Part shown: positions 8,430 to 17,803 of the stretch, piece by piece | Position numbering within the stretch: position 1 is the stretch's first letter | Layout of the letters: every line of letters starts with the position of its first letter | Assembly (NCBI RefSeq): GCF_041224545.1 | Contig: NZ_JBGFGP010000145.1 | Coordinates: 17,877-81,876, forward strand | Source: Sedimentitalea sp041224545 | Lineage (GTDB): Bacteria; Pseudomonadota; Alphaproteobacteria; Rhodobacterales; Rhodobacteraceae | Length of the DNA: 64,000 nt | Direction: 5' to 3' | The notes under the pieces: model-generated | What the model saw: only the letters and a program-made list of their open reading frames with translations | Database searches by the model: none | Told to the model about the DNA's origin: nothing | Position numbers and translations under genes: made by a program

Positions 8430-11400
8430 TTAGGCGGCGCGATCTGCCGCCCTCGGAGAGCCCGCCCCCACGATCCGGGCGAGGATCGCGGCGGTCTCGA
8501 CACCCTCCCCGTGCGGCACGAAAACCCGGAGCTGGTAGGCGATGATCTCGGTAAAACAGCCCAGAGCTTTCAGCCCGTCGATCGCACCCCGGTCCGCTCC
8601 GTCGATCTCGAGACGGGCCGCGCCCGCTACCCGGCGGCGGGTGAGCGTGAGGCCCCGGCCCAGATCGACCGGCGTGGTGGAACCGAGCGCCGCCGTCAGC
8701 ATCTCCTGCGGGGTCTTCGGTGTGCCCAGCATGAACCGGGCACGCAGCGCGGCCGCACCGTCTTCGCTGACGGTCCGGCCGATCATGCTGCCCTGCCCTT
8801 CCGGCGTGACCCGGTAGATGCGCTCGTTGCCCGAGGGGATGTCCTTCCAGATCGGCAGCAGCAGCCCGGTGAGGAGATAGAGCTTCGTCGTGATGGTTTT
8901 CGGCAGGCTGTCGGCCTCCGCATCCCAGAGACGCAGGAACTCGGGACGCGCGATGTCCTCCCAGGCCGAAGCCTGGTACTTCCCCTCCTCGACATAGGTC
9001 GATCCAGTCGGCCGCGTGACCTTGCGCATCAGCGTGACGGTCTCCTCGTCATAGATCTGCATGGGCCGCGACGAGATCAGCGCCACACGCCCCGAGGCGC
9101 TATTGACCATCGGCAGCTTGTCGTGGTTTCGGTTCATCGCGTCATCCCCCGCGAGGACATGGACGGGGTCCGTCACCTCGAGCCCGATGATCCGCGTCAC
9201 CGCCCCGGAGCGCGGGCAGGTCCAGAGATCCTCCGCCGAGACCTGCTCGATCCTTTCTCCGCGCAGGGTCTCGACCCCAAGATCGAGCGTGCCTGCGGCC
9301 CGCGCCCGTTCGGTCTGATCGGCAATCCGGGTCATGAACTCGGCGAAGAGCGCGTTCTGCATATGGATCGGCAGCGCCAGCACTCGGTTCAGGAAGCGCT
9401 GGATGGGCGGCAACTCTTCCAGCAGAACCCCGTCCTGATCAATCAGCCGAAGCGCGGTCCAGTCCGCGAACCGCTCGTAGCTCATCGCCCCGGCACGGCC
9501 GGCGGCCAGGTCGGCGTAATAGCCACGGAGTGCGGCCCGCGCGATCGGGCTTTCGAGATTGTCCTCCTCGCGGAACATGCCCTGCGCGCCGGTCTCGCGC
9601 TGCCCCTTGGTGAGCGCCCCCAATTGGTCGAGCCGCCGGGCGATCGTGGAGGTGAAGCGCTTCTCGCCATGGACATCCGAGGTGCAGACCCGGAAGAACG
9701 GTGCACTGACCTGAGCCGAGCGATGTGTGCGGCCGAGCCCCTGGATCGCCGCATCGGCCCGCCAGCCGGGCTCCAGCAGGTAGTGCCGCCGCCGTTTCTG
9801 GTTCTTCGCTGATCTCGCCGCATGGTACGACCGGCCCGTGCCACCGGCGTCCGAGAAGATCAGGACGTCCTTCTCGCCTTCCATGAAGGCCCGGGTTTCC
9901 GAGGAATTGCTGCTGGCGGACCGCTTCTCGATGAAGAGCGCGCCGTCCCGGGATTTCAGCGGCCGGACCGAGCGCCCCGTCACCTCGGCCACCGCCTCGT
10001 CTCCGAGGGCCCAGAGGATCTGATCAAGCGCCGAGGGGATGGGAGCCAGGGCCATCAACTCCATCATCACCGCATCGCGCAGGGCTTCGGCCTCGCGCGA
10101 AACGACCAGAGCGCCATCCGCGTCGCGAAGCGGCTCCGCCACGACATTCCCGTCGATCTCGACGAGTTTCTGGGCGTGGATCGGAAAAGCCTGTTCGAGG
10201 TAGCCCAGCACATAGTCGCGCGGGGTAAGCCCGCCTTGTGTCAACTCATCCTCGGGGTCCATCGCCTCCAGACGCCGCTTCAGCAGGCTCTCGCCGGTGG
10301 AAACCACCTGGATGACGCAGGCATATCCCTCCGCCAGATCCTCGCCGATCGCGCGGATGATGGTCGGTGCCTTCATGCCGAGGAGCAGGTGGTTGAAGAA
10401 GCGCTGCTTGGTGCTCTCGAACCGTGACTTCGCTGCAGACCGCGCCGCAGAGGCGTTCGTCTGACCGGAGGCATCGTTGACGCCGGTCGCGGTCAGCGCT
10501 GCCTCGAGATTGTGATGGATTGTCCGGAAGGCACCGGCATAGGCGTCGTAGATCGCGATCTGGGAGGGCGTCAGCGCATGTTCGAGCACGTCATACTCCA
10601 CACCGTCGAAGCTGAGCGCCCGCGCCGTGTAGAAACCGAGCGTCTTAAGGTCGCGCGCCACCACCTCCATCGCCGCCACCCCGCCGGCCTCCATCGCGGA
10701 GACAAAGCTCTCGCGGCTCGGGAAAGGATATTCCGGCCCCTGGCCCCAGAGACCAAGGCGGGAGGCATAGGCCAGATTGTGCACGCTCGTGGCCCCGGTC
10801 GCCGAGACGTAGAAGACCCGTGCCCGGGGCACTGCCATCTGCAAGCGCAGCCCGGCGAGACCCTGCTGGGAGGGTTTGACGCCCCTGCCCGCCTCAGACC
10901 CGGCGGCGTTCTGCATGGCATGTGCCTCGTCGAAGGCCAGCACGCCGTCGAACCCCTCGCCCATCCAGTCGAGGATCTGGCCAAGGCGCGTCGTCCCACA
11001 TTTGCCCGCCGAGCGCAGCGTCGCATATGTGACGAAGAGGATGCCGTCGCCCATGGATATCGGCTGGTCGGGCTTCCATTTCGAGAGCGGCTGAATATCA
11101 GCGGGCGAGCCGCCGAGATCGGTCCAGTCGCGGATCGCGTCTTCGATGAGCGTGGCGGATTTGGAGATCCAGACCGCCTTGCGCCGTCCCGCGAGCCAGT
11201 TGACCAGGATGAGCCCGGCGCATTCCCGGCCCTTGCCGCACCCCGTCCCGTCGCCGAGGAAATAGCCGAGGCGATAGGCCCGTGCGTCCGGATCATCGTC
11301 GGCGCGGGCCATCCGGGTCTGGTCTTCGTCGATCGTGAACCTGCCCGGCAGATCGCGTTCATGCGCGTCGTTTGCCATGACGATGGTCTCGAGCTGGGCC

Positions 11401-12686
11401 TCGGAGAGCTGACCCTCCTCGATCAGGCGACCGGGTAGGCGCGGGCCGTCGGCGGCCTCTCTCGACGGCACCGGCGGGGCCACCGAGGCCATGGCGATAC
11501 TCTCGACCAGCGGGGTGGGATGTTCCTGCGCGCCCGCGATCTCGATCCGCTGAGGACGGTAGCGGGCATAGATGTCGGACACGGGGGTGTTTTCGCGGGG
11601 AGTATCGAGGGCGGTGAAGGCCAGCGGGACGACTGCCTGGGCTTTGGGTTTGGAGTTAGGGGTTGCGACAAACCGTCGGCTGCGTACGGCAGGAGTAGTG
11701 CCCTGACGCGGTATGGCGCGGACCTGTGCACTCGACTGCATCGGAGCGTCAGATCGGGTCGTGGCGATATCATCGACGATGTGCTGCGCCGCCTCCAGAT
11801 CGGCCGCAACCGCGCGGACGAACGCGACCTCCTCCTGCACCTTGTCGAAAACCATGAGCTGGGTCTCAACCGTGGTGCCAAGCTTGCGGTAGACATGGCC
11901 GGGGATCGTGAGAGCGAGACGCGGCTTCGCGATGGCCGAGGCCCGCGCCCAATGGACTGCATCCCGCTCCGGGGAAAATCCCGTCGGCATGATCGCCACG
12001 AGCCTGCCACCAGGGGCAAGCCGCTTGGCGGCACCGATCAGATGCTTTGCCGCGACATGCCTGTCGCGCGACCGGTCGACCGAAGAGGCGAAGGGCGGGT
12101 TCATCACGATGACGCCCGGAAGATCAGGTGTGGCCAGGAGGTCGTCGATATGCTCCGCGTCATGATCCGTCACCTCGACCGCAAAGACCGCCTCGAGAAG
12201 GGCGCGGCGGAAGGGATCGATCTCGTTGAGCACCGGCTTGCCCCCCGCGCGCAGAGCATAACCGGCCAGCGCGCCGGTGCCGGCCGAAGGCTCAAAGAAG
12301 GTCTCACCAGACCGTATGGCCGCAGCGCGTGCGACCAGCGCGGCATAGGGCAACGGGGTGCTGAACTGCTGCAGGCGGACCTGCTGCTCAGAGCGCCGCG
12401 TTTCCGTCAGAAGCCGCGAGGCCAGCAGTCTGGCAGAGCTCAGCGCGTCTTGGCCAGTCCCCTGCACGACCTGCAGGACCGCAGCGGCCTGCATCGCGTC
12501 ATAAGCCATGCGCCAGGACCAGGCGCCGGCGGCATCGCTGCCGCCGAAGGTCTCGCGCATGAACCGTGCCAGAGACGAGCTTCTGAGCGGTCCTTCGGCG
12601 AGCGCGCTGCCGATCAGAGGCAGGACCTCCCTGAGCCGAGCATGTGATGGGATAATGGTATCGGTGTTCAGCCTACGATCGACCAT
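8430..12686 (-). CDS. Strawberry-notch-like helicase with N-terminal methyltransferase domain
   Basis: 1418 residues from ATG 12686 (GGAAGGACAG upstream; an earlier in-frame ATG at 12728 has no ribosome-binding site). An N-terminal adenine-methyltransferase-like region carries FEPSAGTG (SAM loop) and VMNPPF (catalytic NPPF). The central part is a strawberry-notch-type SF2 ATPase: GDGTGCGKGRE (Walker A), VLAFDEAHAM (DEAH box), and a C-terminal lobe with FSDAGGTGRSYHA and QGLGRTHRSAQ (motif VI). The C-terminal 300 residues match the SBNO helicase C region. These giant plasmid proteins probably remodel and perhaps methylate plasmid DNA, possibly against host defence, but no role is established. 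The gene is intact and belongs to the backbone set with parB-like and DUF736 genes. Confidence 0.85.
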   Translation of the reverse strand: MVDRRLNTDTIIPSHARLREVLPLIGSALAEGPLRSSSLARFMRETFGGSDAAGAWSWRMAYDAMQAAAVLQVVQGTGQDALSSARLLASRLLTETRRSEQQVRLQQFSTPLPYAALVARAAAIRSGETFFEPSAGTGALAGYALRAGGKPVLNEIDPFRRALLEAVFAVEVTDHDAEHIDDLLATPDLPGVIVMNPPFASSVDRSRDRHVAAKHLIGAAKRLAPGGRLVAIMPTGFSPERDAVHWARASAIAKPRLALTIPGHVYRKLGTTVETQLMVFDKVQEEVAFVRAVAADLEAAQHIVDDIATTRSDAPMQSSAQVRAIPRQGTTPAVRSRRFVATPNSKPKAQAVVPLAFTALDTPRENTPVSDIYARYRPQRIEIAGAQEHPTPLVESIAMASVAPPVPSREAADGPRLPGRLIEEGQLSEAQLETIVMANDAHERDLPGRFTIDEDQTRMARADDDPDARAYRLGYFLGDGTGCGKGRECAGLILVNWLAGRRKAVWISKSATLIEDAIRDWTDLGGSPADIQPLSKWKPDQPISMGDGILFVTYATLRSAGKCGTTRLGQILDWMGEGFDGVLAFDEAHAMQNAAGSEAGRGVKPSQQGLAGLRLQMAVPRARVFYVSATGATSVHNLAYASRLGLWGQGPEYPFPSRESFVSAMEAGGVAAMEVVARDLKTLGFYTARALSFDGVEYDVLEHALTPSQIAIYDAYAGAFRTIHHNLEAALTATGVNDASGQTNASAARSAAKSRFESTKQRFFNHLLLGMKAPTIIRAIGEDLAEGYACVIQVVSTGESLLKRRLEAMDPEDELTQGGLTPRDYVLGYLEQAFPIHAQKLVEIDGNVVAEPLRDADGALVVSREAEALRDAVMMELMALAPIPSALDQILWALGDEAVAEVTGRSVRPLKSRDGALFIEKRSASSNSSETRAFMEGEKDVLIFSDAGGTGRSYHAARSAKNQKRRRHYLLEPGWRADAAIQGLGRTHRSAQVSAPFFRVCTSDVHGEKRFTSTIARRLDQLGALTKGQRETGAQGMFREEDNLESPIARAALRGYYADLAAGRAGAMSYERFADWTALRLIDQDGVLLEELPPIQRFLNRVLALPIHMQNALFAEFMTRIADQTERARAAGTLDLGVETLRGERIEQVSAEDLWTCPRSGAVTRIIGLEVTDPVHVLAGDDAMNRNHDKLPMVNSASGRVALISSRPMQIYDEETVTLMRKVTRPTGSTYVEEGKYQASAWEDIARPEFLRLWDAEADSLPKTITTKLYLLTGLLLPIWKDIPSGNERIYRVTPEGQGSMIGRTVSEDGAAALRARFMLGTPKTPQEMLTAALGSTTPVDLGRGLTLTRRRVAGAARLEIDGADRGAIDGLKALGCFTEIIAYQLRVFVPHGEGVETAAILARIVGAGSPRAADRAA

Positions 12687-12730
12687 GGGGTCTGTCCTTC
12701 CAGTCAGGTTACGGGTCTGACAGGACAAAA

Positions 12731-12766
12731 AGCCGCCTTTCCACTTTCAGAAGTGCAGAGGCGGCT
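12731..12766 (-). terminator. Terminator between the 218-aa gene and the helicase gene
   Basis: Read on the minus strand, AGCCGCCT ... AGGCGGCT pair over an internal CACTT-ctg-AAAGTG hairpin and are followed by TTTTTGTCC. It ends the transcript of the gene at 12796 and sits in the helicase gene's leader; part of its 3' arm belongs to the shared leader motif. Confidence 0.7.
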
Positions 12767-12795
12767 CAATGTTGGACAGGTGACGCTGGCGATTG

Positions 12796-13452
12796 TCAGG
12801 AGGCCTTGCCAGCGAAGAACTCGGCTAGGACGGGGCTTGTGGCACCCTTCGCCGAGCTGAGACGTTCCGATCCGGCCAGAGAGGCCTTTGACAGACGCAC
12901 GAGCCCGCCGGTTTCCTCGATGCGGTAGCACCGGCGTTTTTGCCCTCCGCGCCGGTAATGGGTGGCGGTCACGATCTGGCAGGTGCTGCCGTCGGTCAGC
13001 GTGACCGGCGCTGCAAGCCGTATCCGGTCCCCCTCGTCGTAGTCCGGGATTGCCGCCCAGTCCCGGCAGCGCTGGCGCCAGGCATGGGCATAGCTGTCGG
13101 GATCCTTCAACTCGGAGAGCAGGGCCAGAAGGCTGACGGGCGCGCGCGACTCCACCGGTCCGGAAGCCTCCTCCATGTCCTTGTAGCCCCAGCAGCCATC
13201 GTCGTAGCGCGTTAGGAAGACGGCCCCGAAGGTGATCGACCCGTCGGCGTCGGTCACGTAGGTCGCATCCTCGACCGGCGCGGCATCGAGTGTCGTTATC
13301 CTGGCCGCGGCATACCAGGTCGCACCCACCTTGCAGGCCTTGAGCAGGACTGTCTTGCGGGTACCCGTCTCGAAACTACAGAGCCGGGCAATCTCCGCCT
13401 TCTCGTCCGCGTAGGTCCTCACGCGGCGGTCAGTGTAGAAGAGCCAGCCCAT
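12796..13452 (-). CDS. Hypothetical backbone protein (218 aa)
   Basis: Starts at ATG 13452, which shares one base with the stop of the upstream gene (TAATG), so the two are translationally coupled. The protein begins MGWLFYTDRRVRTYADEKAE and has an alternating strand pattern, a conserved-looking WGYKDMEEASGP segment near residue 98, and a C-terminal basic stretch with a KRRCYRIEETGG-like element. I associate it with a DUF family found on Rhodobacterales plasmids but cannot assign a function. Soluble, no signal peptide. Confidence 0.65.
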   Translation of the reverse strand: MGWLFYTDRRVRTYADEKAEIARLCSFETGTRKTVLLKACKVGATWYAAARITTLDAAPVEDATYVTDADGSITFGAVFLTRYDDGCWGYKDMEEASGPVESRAPVSLLALLSELKDPDSYAHAWRQRCRDWAAIPDYDEGDRIRLAAPVTLTDGSTCQIVTATHYRRGGQKRRCYRIEETGGLVRLSKASLAGSERLSSAKGATSPVLAEFFAGKAS

Positions 13453-14045
13453 TATGCCACCCTCCGGTCGTCGACCTCGATCAGCGCGTCGAGCGGCACC
13501 CGGTAGGGCAGCATCTCGTCGAAATCCTCGCAGTTGCCGCGGTTCTGCACAAGCGCCTGAGTATCGGTGGCGTCCATAAGGATGACCCGGAACGTGCCTC
13601 CGAGACCTGAGGGGACATCGTAGGTGCCGCCGATCAGGTAATCGGCCGCACGGTGCGCAAAGACCCGGATCGTGTGGCCGTCGGTCGCCAACCGAATGGT
13701 GTCGTGTCCGCGATCGATGAGCATCTGCACATCGTCGAGCATGTCGGTGTAGAACTGGCCCGTCAGATCACGGAACGCCGCTTGCCGGGCCGCCATCCAA
13801 TCGGTGTCCCGAAACGGGTTGATGCCTGCGGCGAAAGCATAGGAGGGGTCGGCGCGCTCCGTCGTGACGATCCGCGTGGTGGAGCCATCAATCCCGTTCG
13901 AGCGCAGATGGACACCATTGCCGACGATCAAGATCAGAGCGGGGTTGCCGACCGGGCCATTCCAGTTCGGCAGGAAGGTGGAGCAGCCGCGCGCATGCGC
14001 GATCTGGGCCGCGACGTCCGCGGCGGAAAAGCTGAGAAGTGCCAT
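13452..14045 (-). CDS. Hypothetical backbone protein (197 aa)
   Basis: ATG at 14045 with ACAGGAAATTCCC upstream. The protein starts MALLSFSAADVAAQIAHARG and contains a repeated beta-strand pattern (LILIVGNGVHLRSNGID, TIRLATDGHTIRVFAHRAADYLIGG, FRVILMDATDTQALVQ). No known motif. It overlaps the next gene by one base and follows the large ParB-like gene by about 70 bases, with a hairpin (CCGCACC/GGTGCGG arms) in between. Function unknown. Confidence 0.6.
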   Translation of the reverse strand: MALLSFSAADVAAQIAHARGCSTFLPNWNGPVGNPALILIVGNGVHLRSNGIDGSTTRIVTTERADPSYAFAAGINPFRDTDWMAARQAAFRDLTGQFYTDMLDDVQMLIDRGHDTIRLATDGHTIRVFAHRAADYLIGGTYDVPSGLGGTFRVILMDATDTQALVQNRGNCEDFDEMLPYRVPLDALIEVDDRRVA

Positions 14046-14113
14046 GGGAATTTCCTGTGAGTTTGAGAGAGGTGCGATCCGCACCGGAAATGCGGTGCGG
14101 GTCGACTGCAGGG

Positions 14114-16087
14114 TCAGGCCGCCTCAGAGACCTCGGTTTCGCCTTCGGTCGGCTCGGCGCCAAGGGCTTCGAAAGGTTCGGTGCCCGAGGTTTGCATCAT
14201 CGGCGGGCACCAGGCCGCGACCGCCGCCCGCTGCGCATCGGTGAGCGTGGCGAAGGGCTCGGCGAAGAGCTTGTCGCAGAAGGCGACGACTTCCTTCTTG
14301 GTCGAGGACGCCAGGGTCACCGCCTCCTGCGTGAGCCCCAGCTCCTCGCCGAGGATTTTGAGGAGCCACGCCTTCTTGAACCGGTTGAAAAGCGCCGCAT
14401 TCGGTGTCCAGTGCGCCCGGATGTCCGGCATCACCTCGATCTCGAAGTCATGCATCAGGCTGTCGCGCTGCCGGTCCCGGGCCAAACAGGACTGCGTGGT
14501 TGCCGCCGTGGCGTAGGCCACGAGCCTGGCCTTCTCACGCGCATCGAGGGTTCGGAACTGGGCGAACTGATCGGCGGGGGATTTCGCATCATCCGCCCAG
14601 GAGAAATCGAGCGCGTCATGCGCGGCAGCCACCTGCTCGAGCGACGTGCCATCGATCTCGTCCATCTTGGCGTGGGTGCGGTACTCTTGGCGCGCATCGA
14701 CCTTGATCGCCTGGGTGACGCCCATGCCGTGGCCCAGCACATCGGTGACCAGTTTGAACAGCGTGAGATCCAGCGTGGCCTCCGGGTGCATCACCATGGC
14801 AGCGCCAAGCGCCATTGCCCGCTCGGTCTTCAGGTCCTCGGTCAGCGAGGCGGGATAGGTGATCTCGTCGCTGTCCGAAGTGCCCTCATCCGCCGACGTG
14901 CCGGGCGCCTTGCCGGACCTCTCCGGCTGATCTTCGGGACGCACCAGCCCGAGATGCAGGGAGATCTTGCCCTGCGACCAGGTGGCGATCACGCCGGAGC
15001 GCGCAAGATCCTCGGCGCTGTAGGCCTCCTGCAGATCCCGCGCCTCGGCCTCAAGCGCATCCACCCGTTCGTAGAGCGCATTGTAAGCCTCGTCCGCGAG
15101 TTCCTCGTTCTCCATCTCGCGCTCGAGCTTCTCCAGCTCGGCGGTGATCTCATCGACGCGTTTCTGGCCGCTTTCATCGGGCTCGACCGGCCCCGGATAG
15201 ACCCTGCCGAATTCGGCCATGACGGCGTAATCGTACCGGATCACCGCTTCGGCCCAGACAAAGCCCAACTCCGCTCGCGCCTCTTCGGCCGCGGCGGTGA
15301 GTTTTTCGAGGAGAATGGTCTCGACCAGCGCGGAATCCTCGAGCACGGAATGCTCGTCCAGGAGGTCCGCCGCGATGGCACCGCCACGCGCCTCGTAGTC
15401 CTTCCGCACGAAGGCCCCGATATCGTCACTGACCTGCACGCCGCGGGACTTCAGCGCGTTCCGGACCGTATAGGCCTGCAGGTAGTTGCCCTCCTTGGTA
15501 AGCGCCTCGAAAACCTCTTTCTGCACTTCCTGGCTCGGGTGATCCGCGAAGGCTTTCATCACGTCGAGCGTGATCGCCTTTGCACGTGCCGCCGCGCGGA
15601 TCTCCGGATGGATGAGCCCATAGCGCAGCCGGCCTTTGACTGCTGCGAGCGTAGTGCCGAAGGTCTTCGCGATGGTCTCTGGCGTTTGACCATCAACCTC
15701 CATCATCCGCGCGAAGGCCTCGAACTCGTCGATGGCATTCATCGGCGCCTGGGTAATGTTCTCGGCGAGCGACAGCGCGGTGGTTACGTCGCAATCGTCC
15801 GGGACCAGGCGACAGTCGATCTTGGTGCGGCTGGTGACCCCCTTGGCCGCCTTGTCCGCGACCAGCTCCATGAGGGCCGCATGACGCCGACCGCCTGCGA
15901 GGACGCCGAACTTGCCATCGATTTGCTGAACGAGCAGCGGCTGGAGCAGGCCCAGCACCGCAATGCTGGCCTTCAGATGCGCGATGTTGTCGGAGGTGTA
16001 GGCCTCAGGGGACTGTGCCCGCACATTCGCGGGATGGGCGACGAGATCGCCGATGGCGACGGAAACGGGCTGGAGAGCTTGTGTCAT
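14114..16087 (-). CDS. Large ParB/Spo0J-like nuclease-domain protein
   Basis: 657 residues from ATG 16087 (AAGAAGGACATCTC upstream). Residues 1-110 are a ParB N-terminal domain: NIAHLKASIAVLGLLQPLLVQ, VLAGGRRHAALMEL (the GGRRHAA nucleotide-binding box), ALSLAENITQAPMNAIDEFEAFARM. A helix-turn-helix follows (ETIAKTFGTTLAAVKGRLRYG). The long C-terminal part is helical with a coiled coil around residues 290-350. Length is about twice that of a partitioning ParB; such proteins on alphaproteobacterial plasmids sit beside strawberry-notch genes, not parA, and are not thought to be the partition protein. The replicon here has its own parAB at 41-43 kb, which supports a different role. Confidence 0.8.
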   Translation of the reverse strand: MTQALQPVSVAIGDLVAHPANVRAQSPEAYTSDNIAHLKASIAVLGLLQPLLVQQIDGKFGVLAGGRRHAALMELVADKAAKGVTSRTKIDCRLVPDDCDVTTALSLAENITQAPMNAIDEFEAFARMMEVDGQTPETIAKTFGTTLAAVKGRLRYGLIHPEIRAAARAKAITLDVMKAFADHPSQEVQKEVFEALTKEGNYLQAYTVRNALKSRGVQVSDDIGAFVRKDYEARGGAIAADLLDEHSVLEDSALVETILLEKLTAAAEEARAELGFVWAEAVIRYDYAVMAEFGRVYPGPVEPDESGQKRVDEITAELEKLEREMENEELADEAYNALYERVDALEAEARDLQEAYSAEDLARSGVIATWSQGKISLHLGLVRPEDQPERSGKAPGTSADEGTSDSDEITYPASLTEDLKTERAMALGAAMVMHPEATLDLTLFKLVTDVLGHGMGVTQAIKVDARQEYRTHAKMDEIDGTSLEQVAAAHDALDFSWADDAKSPADQFAQFRTLDAREKARLVAYATAATTQSCLARDRQRDSLMHDFEIEVMPDIRAHWTPNAALFNRFKKAWLLKILGEELGLTQEAVTLASSTKKEVVAFCDKLFAEPFATLTDAQRAAVAAWCPPMMQTSGTEPFEALGAEPTEGETEVSEAA

Positions 16088-16171
16088 GAGATGTCCTTCT
16101 TTGGGTTCTGCGGCACCCGGACATCCCGGGCGGCCTGACCGATCCCCGGATCCGGGAATCAAAAGGACAAA

Positions 16172-16206
16172 AGGCCCACTTTCCCTTTTGAAGGGTCAGC
16201 GGGCCT
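16172..16206 (-). terminator. Terminator between DUF3768 and ParB-like genes
   Basis: On the minus strand AGGCCC pairs with GGGCCT over an inner CCCTT-CAA-AAGGG hairpin, followed by TTTTGTCCTTTTG. Lies just downstream of the DUF3768 stop at 16237. Confidence 0.6.
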
Positions 16207-16343
16207 ATCGATGTCGGTGAAGGCGGTGCGGCGCCCCTACCAGTCGTGCGCCATCATGATGGTCAGAACACGCGTGGTGGTCTCGGGGTTGTCCGGATCC
16301 TCGGCGCCATAGCGGAAGTCGGAGTCCGCTTCGTAGAAGTTTC

Positions 16344-16350
16344 CATGCAG
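16344..16350. repeat. CATGCAG, left copy at IS110-type insertion
   Basis: Direct copy of 17797-17803. It may be a short target duplication or the recombination core shared by element and target; IS110-type recombinases usually do not duplicate the target, so the second reading is preferred. Confidence 0.6.
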
Positions 16351-16408
16351 GAGATCGCGCTGACCGGATAGGTTTGGCGCAAAATCAAAGGGAGTGGAGA
16401 TTTCCAAG

Positions 16409-17548
16409 ATGACGACGCCAACTTTTGCGGCGACCTGCTTTGTCGCCATTGATCTGAGCAAATCGAAATGGCTCGTGGCGCTTGATGCGCCGCACTTGGC
16501 CAAGATCAAATCTGTGCGCCTGGACGGGTTTGACACGCCGGGACTGATCGATCTGGTTCGAAAGACCGTCGCGGAGGCGACGGAGCATTGCGGAGCGGAT
16601 CAACGACCTATCGTTTGCTTTGAAACTGGATACGACGGCTTCTGGCTTCAGAGACTGTTGTCCAACGAGGGGATCGAGACCTTGGTCGTGGATCCCACAA
16701 GCTTTCTCGTGAACCGAAAAGCACGCCGAGTCAAAACGGACCGCGTCGATGCCGAAGGCATGGTCGTTCTGCTCAAGAACTACTGTTCCGGTGATCGAAA
16801 GGCGTTCCGCACGGTGCGTGTCCCGACAGTTGCCGAAGAAGATGCCAAGCGCTTCCACAGAGAACGCAAAAGGCTGATGAGCGAACGCACTGGCCACATC
16901 AATCGCATTCATGCCCTGCTCGCCCTTCAAGGCGTTCGGCACATCAATCCGACGATGGTGACTTGGCGTAAGAAACTGGCAGGCCTCGAGACTGCTGACG
17001 GCCGTCCTTTCCCACGTCAGCTGATGCGCGAGATCGTCCGTTCCTTCGAACGCTTGGAACTGACGAACCGCATGATCAAGGCTCTGGCCGGCGAACGCGA
17101 CGAAGCCCTTGCGACTGGATCGGAGCATTTCCCTGAACACGAAAAGGCCGCGCTGCTCGAAGGACTTCGCGGTGTCGGACGGCACAGCGCGATGCTTTTG
17201 TCCGCGGAGGTGTTTGGGCGAGAGTTCAAGAACAGGCGGCACCTGTCGTCTTATCTCGGCCTGACGCCCAGCCCCTATTCCAGCGGCGACGTGGAACGAA
17301 GCCAGGGCATCAGCAAGGCCGGAAACCGACCGGCCCGAACTCTCGGGATCGAGCTGGCGTGGTGCTGGCTGCGATATCAGCCGCAGAGTGCACTCGCGCG
17401 ATGGTTCCGAAAATACACCGCTGAACGCCCAGGAGTGAGAAAGAAAGTCGCCATCGTCGCTCTCGCCCGCAAGCTGATCGTGGCCTTGTGGCGATACGTG
17501 GAAACGGGACTTGTCCCGTCTGGCGCGGTTCTGAAGGCGGAGGTGTAA
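16409..17548 (+). CDS. IS110-superfamily transposase (DEDD recombinase)
   Basis: 379 residues from ATG 16409 (GTGGAG upstream; a GTG at 16394 would add five residues). The N-terminal DEDD (RuvC-like) domain shows FVAIDLSKSKWLVAL with the first Asp, ICFETGYDGFWL with the Glu, and KTDRVDAEGM with the last Asp pair. The C-terminal transposase-20 domain has LLEGLRGVGRHSAMLLSAEV and the serine-containing YLGLTPSPYSSG...GISKAGN block. These enzymes cut and paste the element through a circular form and are guided by an RNA made from the element's non-coding end. The frame is intact, so the element could be active. Confidence 0.85.
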   Translation: MTTPTFAATCFVAIDLSKSKWLVALDAPHLAKIKSVRLDGFDTPGLIDLVRKTVAEATEHCGADQRPIVCFETGYDGFWLQRLLSNEGIETLVVDPTSFLVNRKARRVKTDRVDAEGMVVLLKNYCSGDRKAFRTVRVPTVAEEDAKRFHRERKRLMSERTGHINRIHALLALQGVRHINPTMVTWRKKLAGLETADGRPFPRQLMREIVRSFERLELTNRMIKALAGERDEALATGSEHFPEHEKAALLEGLRGVGRHSAMLLSAEVFGREFKNRRHLSSYLGLTPSPYSSGDVERSQGISKAGNRPARTLGIELAWCWLRYQPQSALARWFRKYTAERPGVRKKVAIVALARKLIVALWRYVETGLVPSGAVLKAEV

Positions 17549-17589
17549 AACGGGACACTGAAACTTCAGAACAACGCGCAACGCCGGAT

Positions 17590-17765
17590 GGTTGAGTGAC
17601 CGAGAAGATTGATGGTCTTCACAAACCCTGTAGAAGTTTGGTCCCAACCAAGGCGGCTCCATTCCGGGAACGTGAACGGAAATTTGGTTCGGGCTGCACG
17701 CCCACCGTATGCAAGTCGATGCCACTGGAGTGAGCATATTCGAGGAGCCAAACCAGCGTTGAACA
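17590..17765 (+). ncRNA. Candidate bridge/seek RNA in the 3' end of the IS110-type element
   Basis: The interval after the transposase stop has no gene but several possible stems: GAAGA/TCTTC near 17604-17620, CAAAC/GTTTG around a loop containing GTAGAA at about 17623-17640, TTCCG/CGGAA at about 17672-17691, GGGC/GCCC at about 17691-17703, and outer CTCCA/TGGAG arms. GTAGAAGTTT at 17630-17639 is identical to the target flank at 16333-16342, and ATGCAAGTCGA at 17709-17719 matches the other flank (ATGCAGATCGA, 17798-17808) at 9 of 11 positions. Known IS110/IS1111 elements make a guide RNA from this end. Boundaries are guesses; orientation of pairing was not modelled. Confidence 0.4.
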
Positions 17766-17796
17766 GAAAGAAAAGGCCTTGAAAATGTAGTTTCCT

Positions 17797-17803
17797 CATG
17801 CAG
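17797..17803. repeat. CATGCAG, right copy at IS110-type insertion
   Basis: Partner of 16344-16350. The sequence just inside this copy (GTAGTTTCCT) resembles the sequence just outside the left copy (GTAGAAGTTTC), as expected if the circular element's junction and the target resemble each other. Confidence 0.6.

Larger units (their letters stand above)
16351..17796 (+). mobile_element. IS110-superfamily insertion sequence
   Basis: The element is defined by what interrupts the DUF3768 gene: about 1446 bases between two copies of CATGCAG (16344-16350 and 17797-17803). It has one transposase gene, a short 5' non-coding end (about 58 bases) and a long 3' non-coding end (about 248 bases). No long terminal inverted repeats are visible, as expected for the superfamily. 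The 3' position of the long non-coding end resembles the IS1111 group rather than IS110 proper. The two junctions are similar beyond the 7-bp repeat, so the exact boundaries within CATGCAG and its neighbours are uncertain. Confidence 0.75.

Noticed and set aside
8304..11438. Large plus-strand frames opposite the helicase gene
   Set aside because: The minus strand has continuous, motif-rich helicase sequence; the opposite frames show no domain.
14114..16087. Reading the large ParB-like protein as the partition ParB of this plasmid
   Set aside because: It has no parA beside it, is twice the usual length, and a proper parAB pair lies next to the rep gene.
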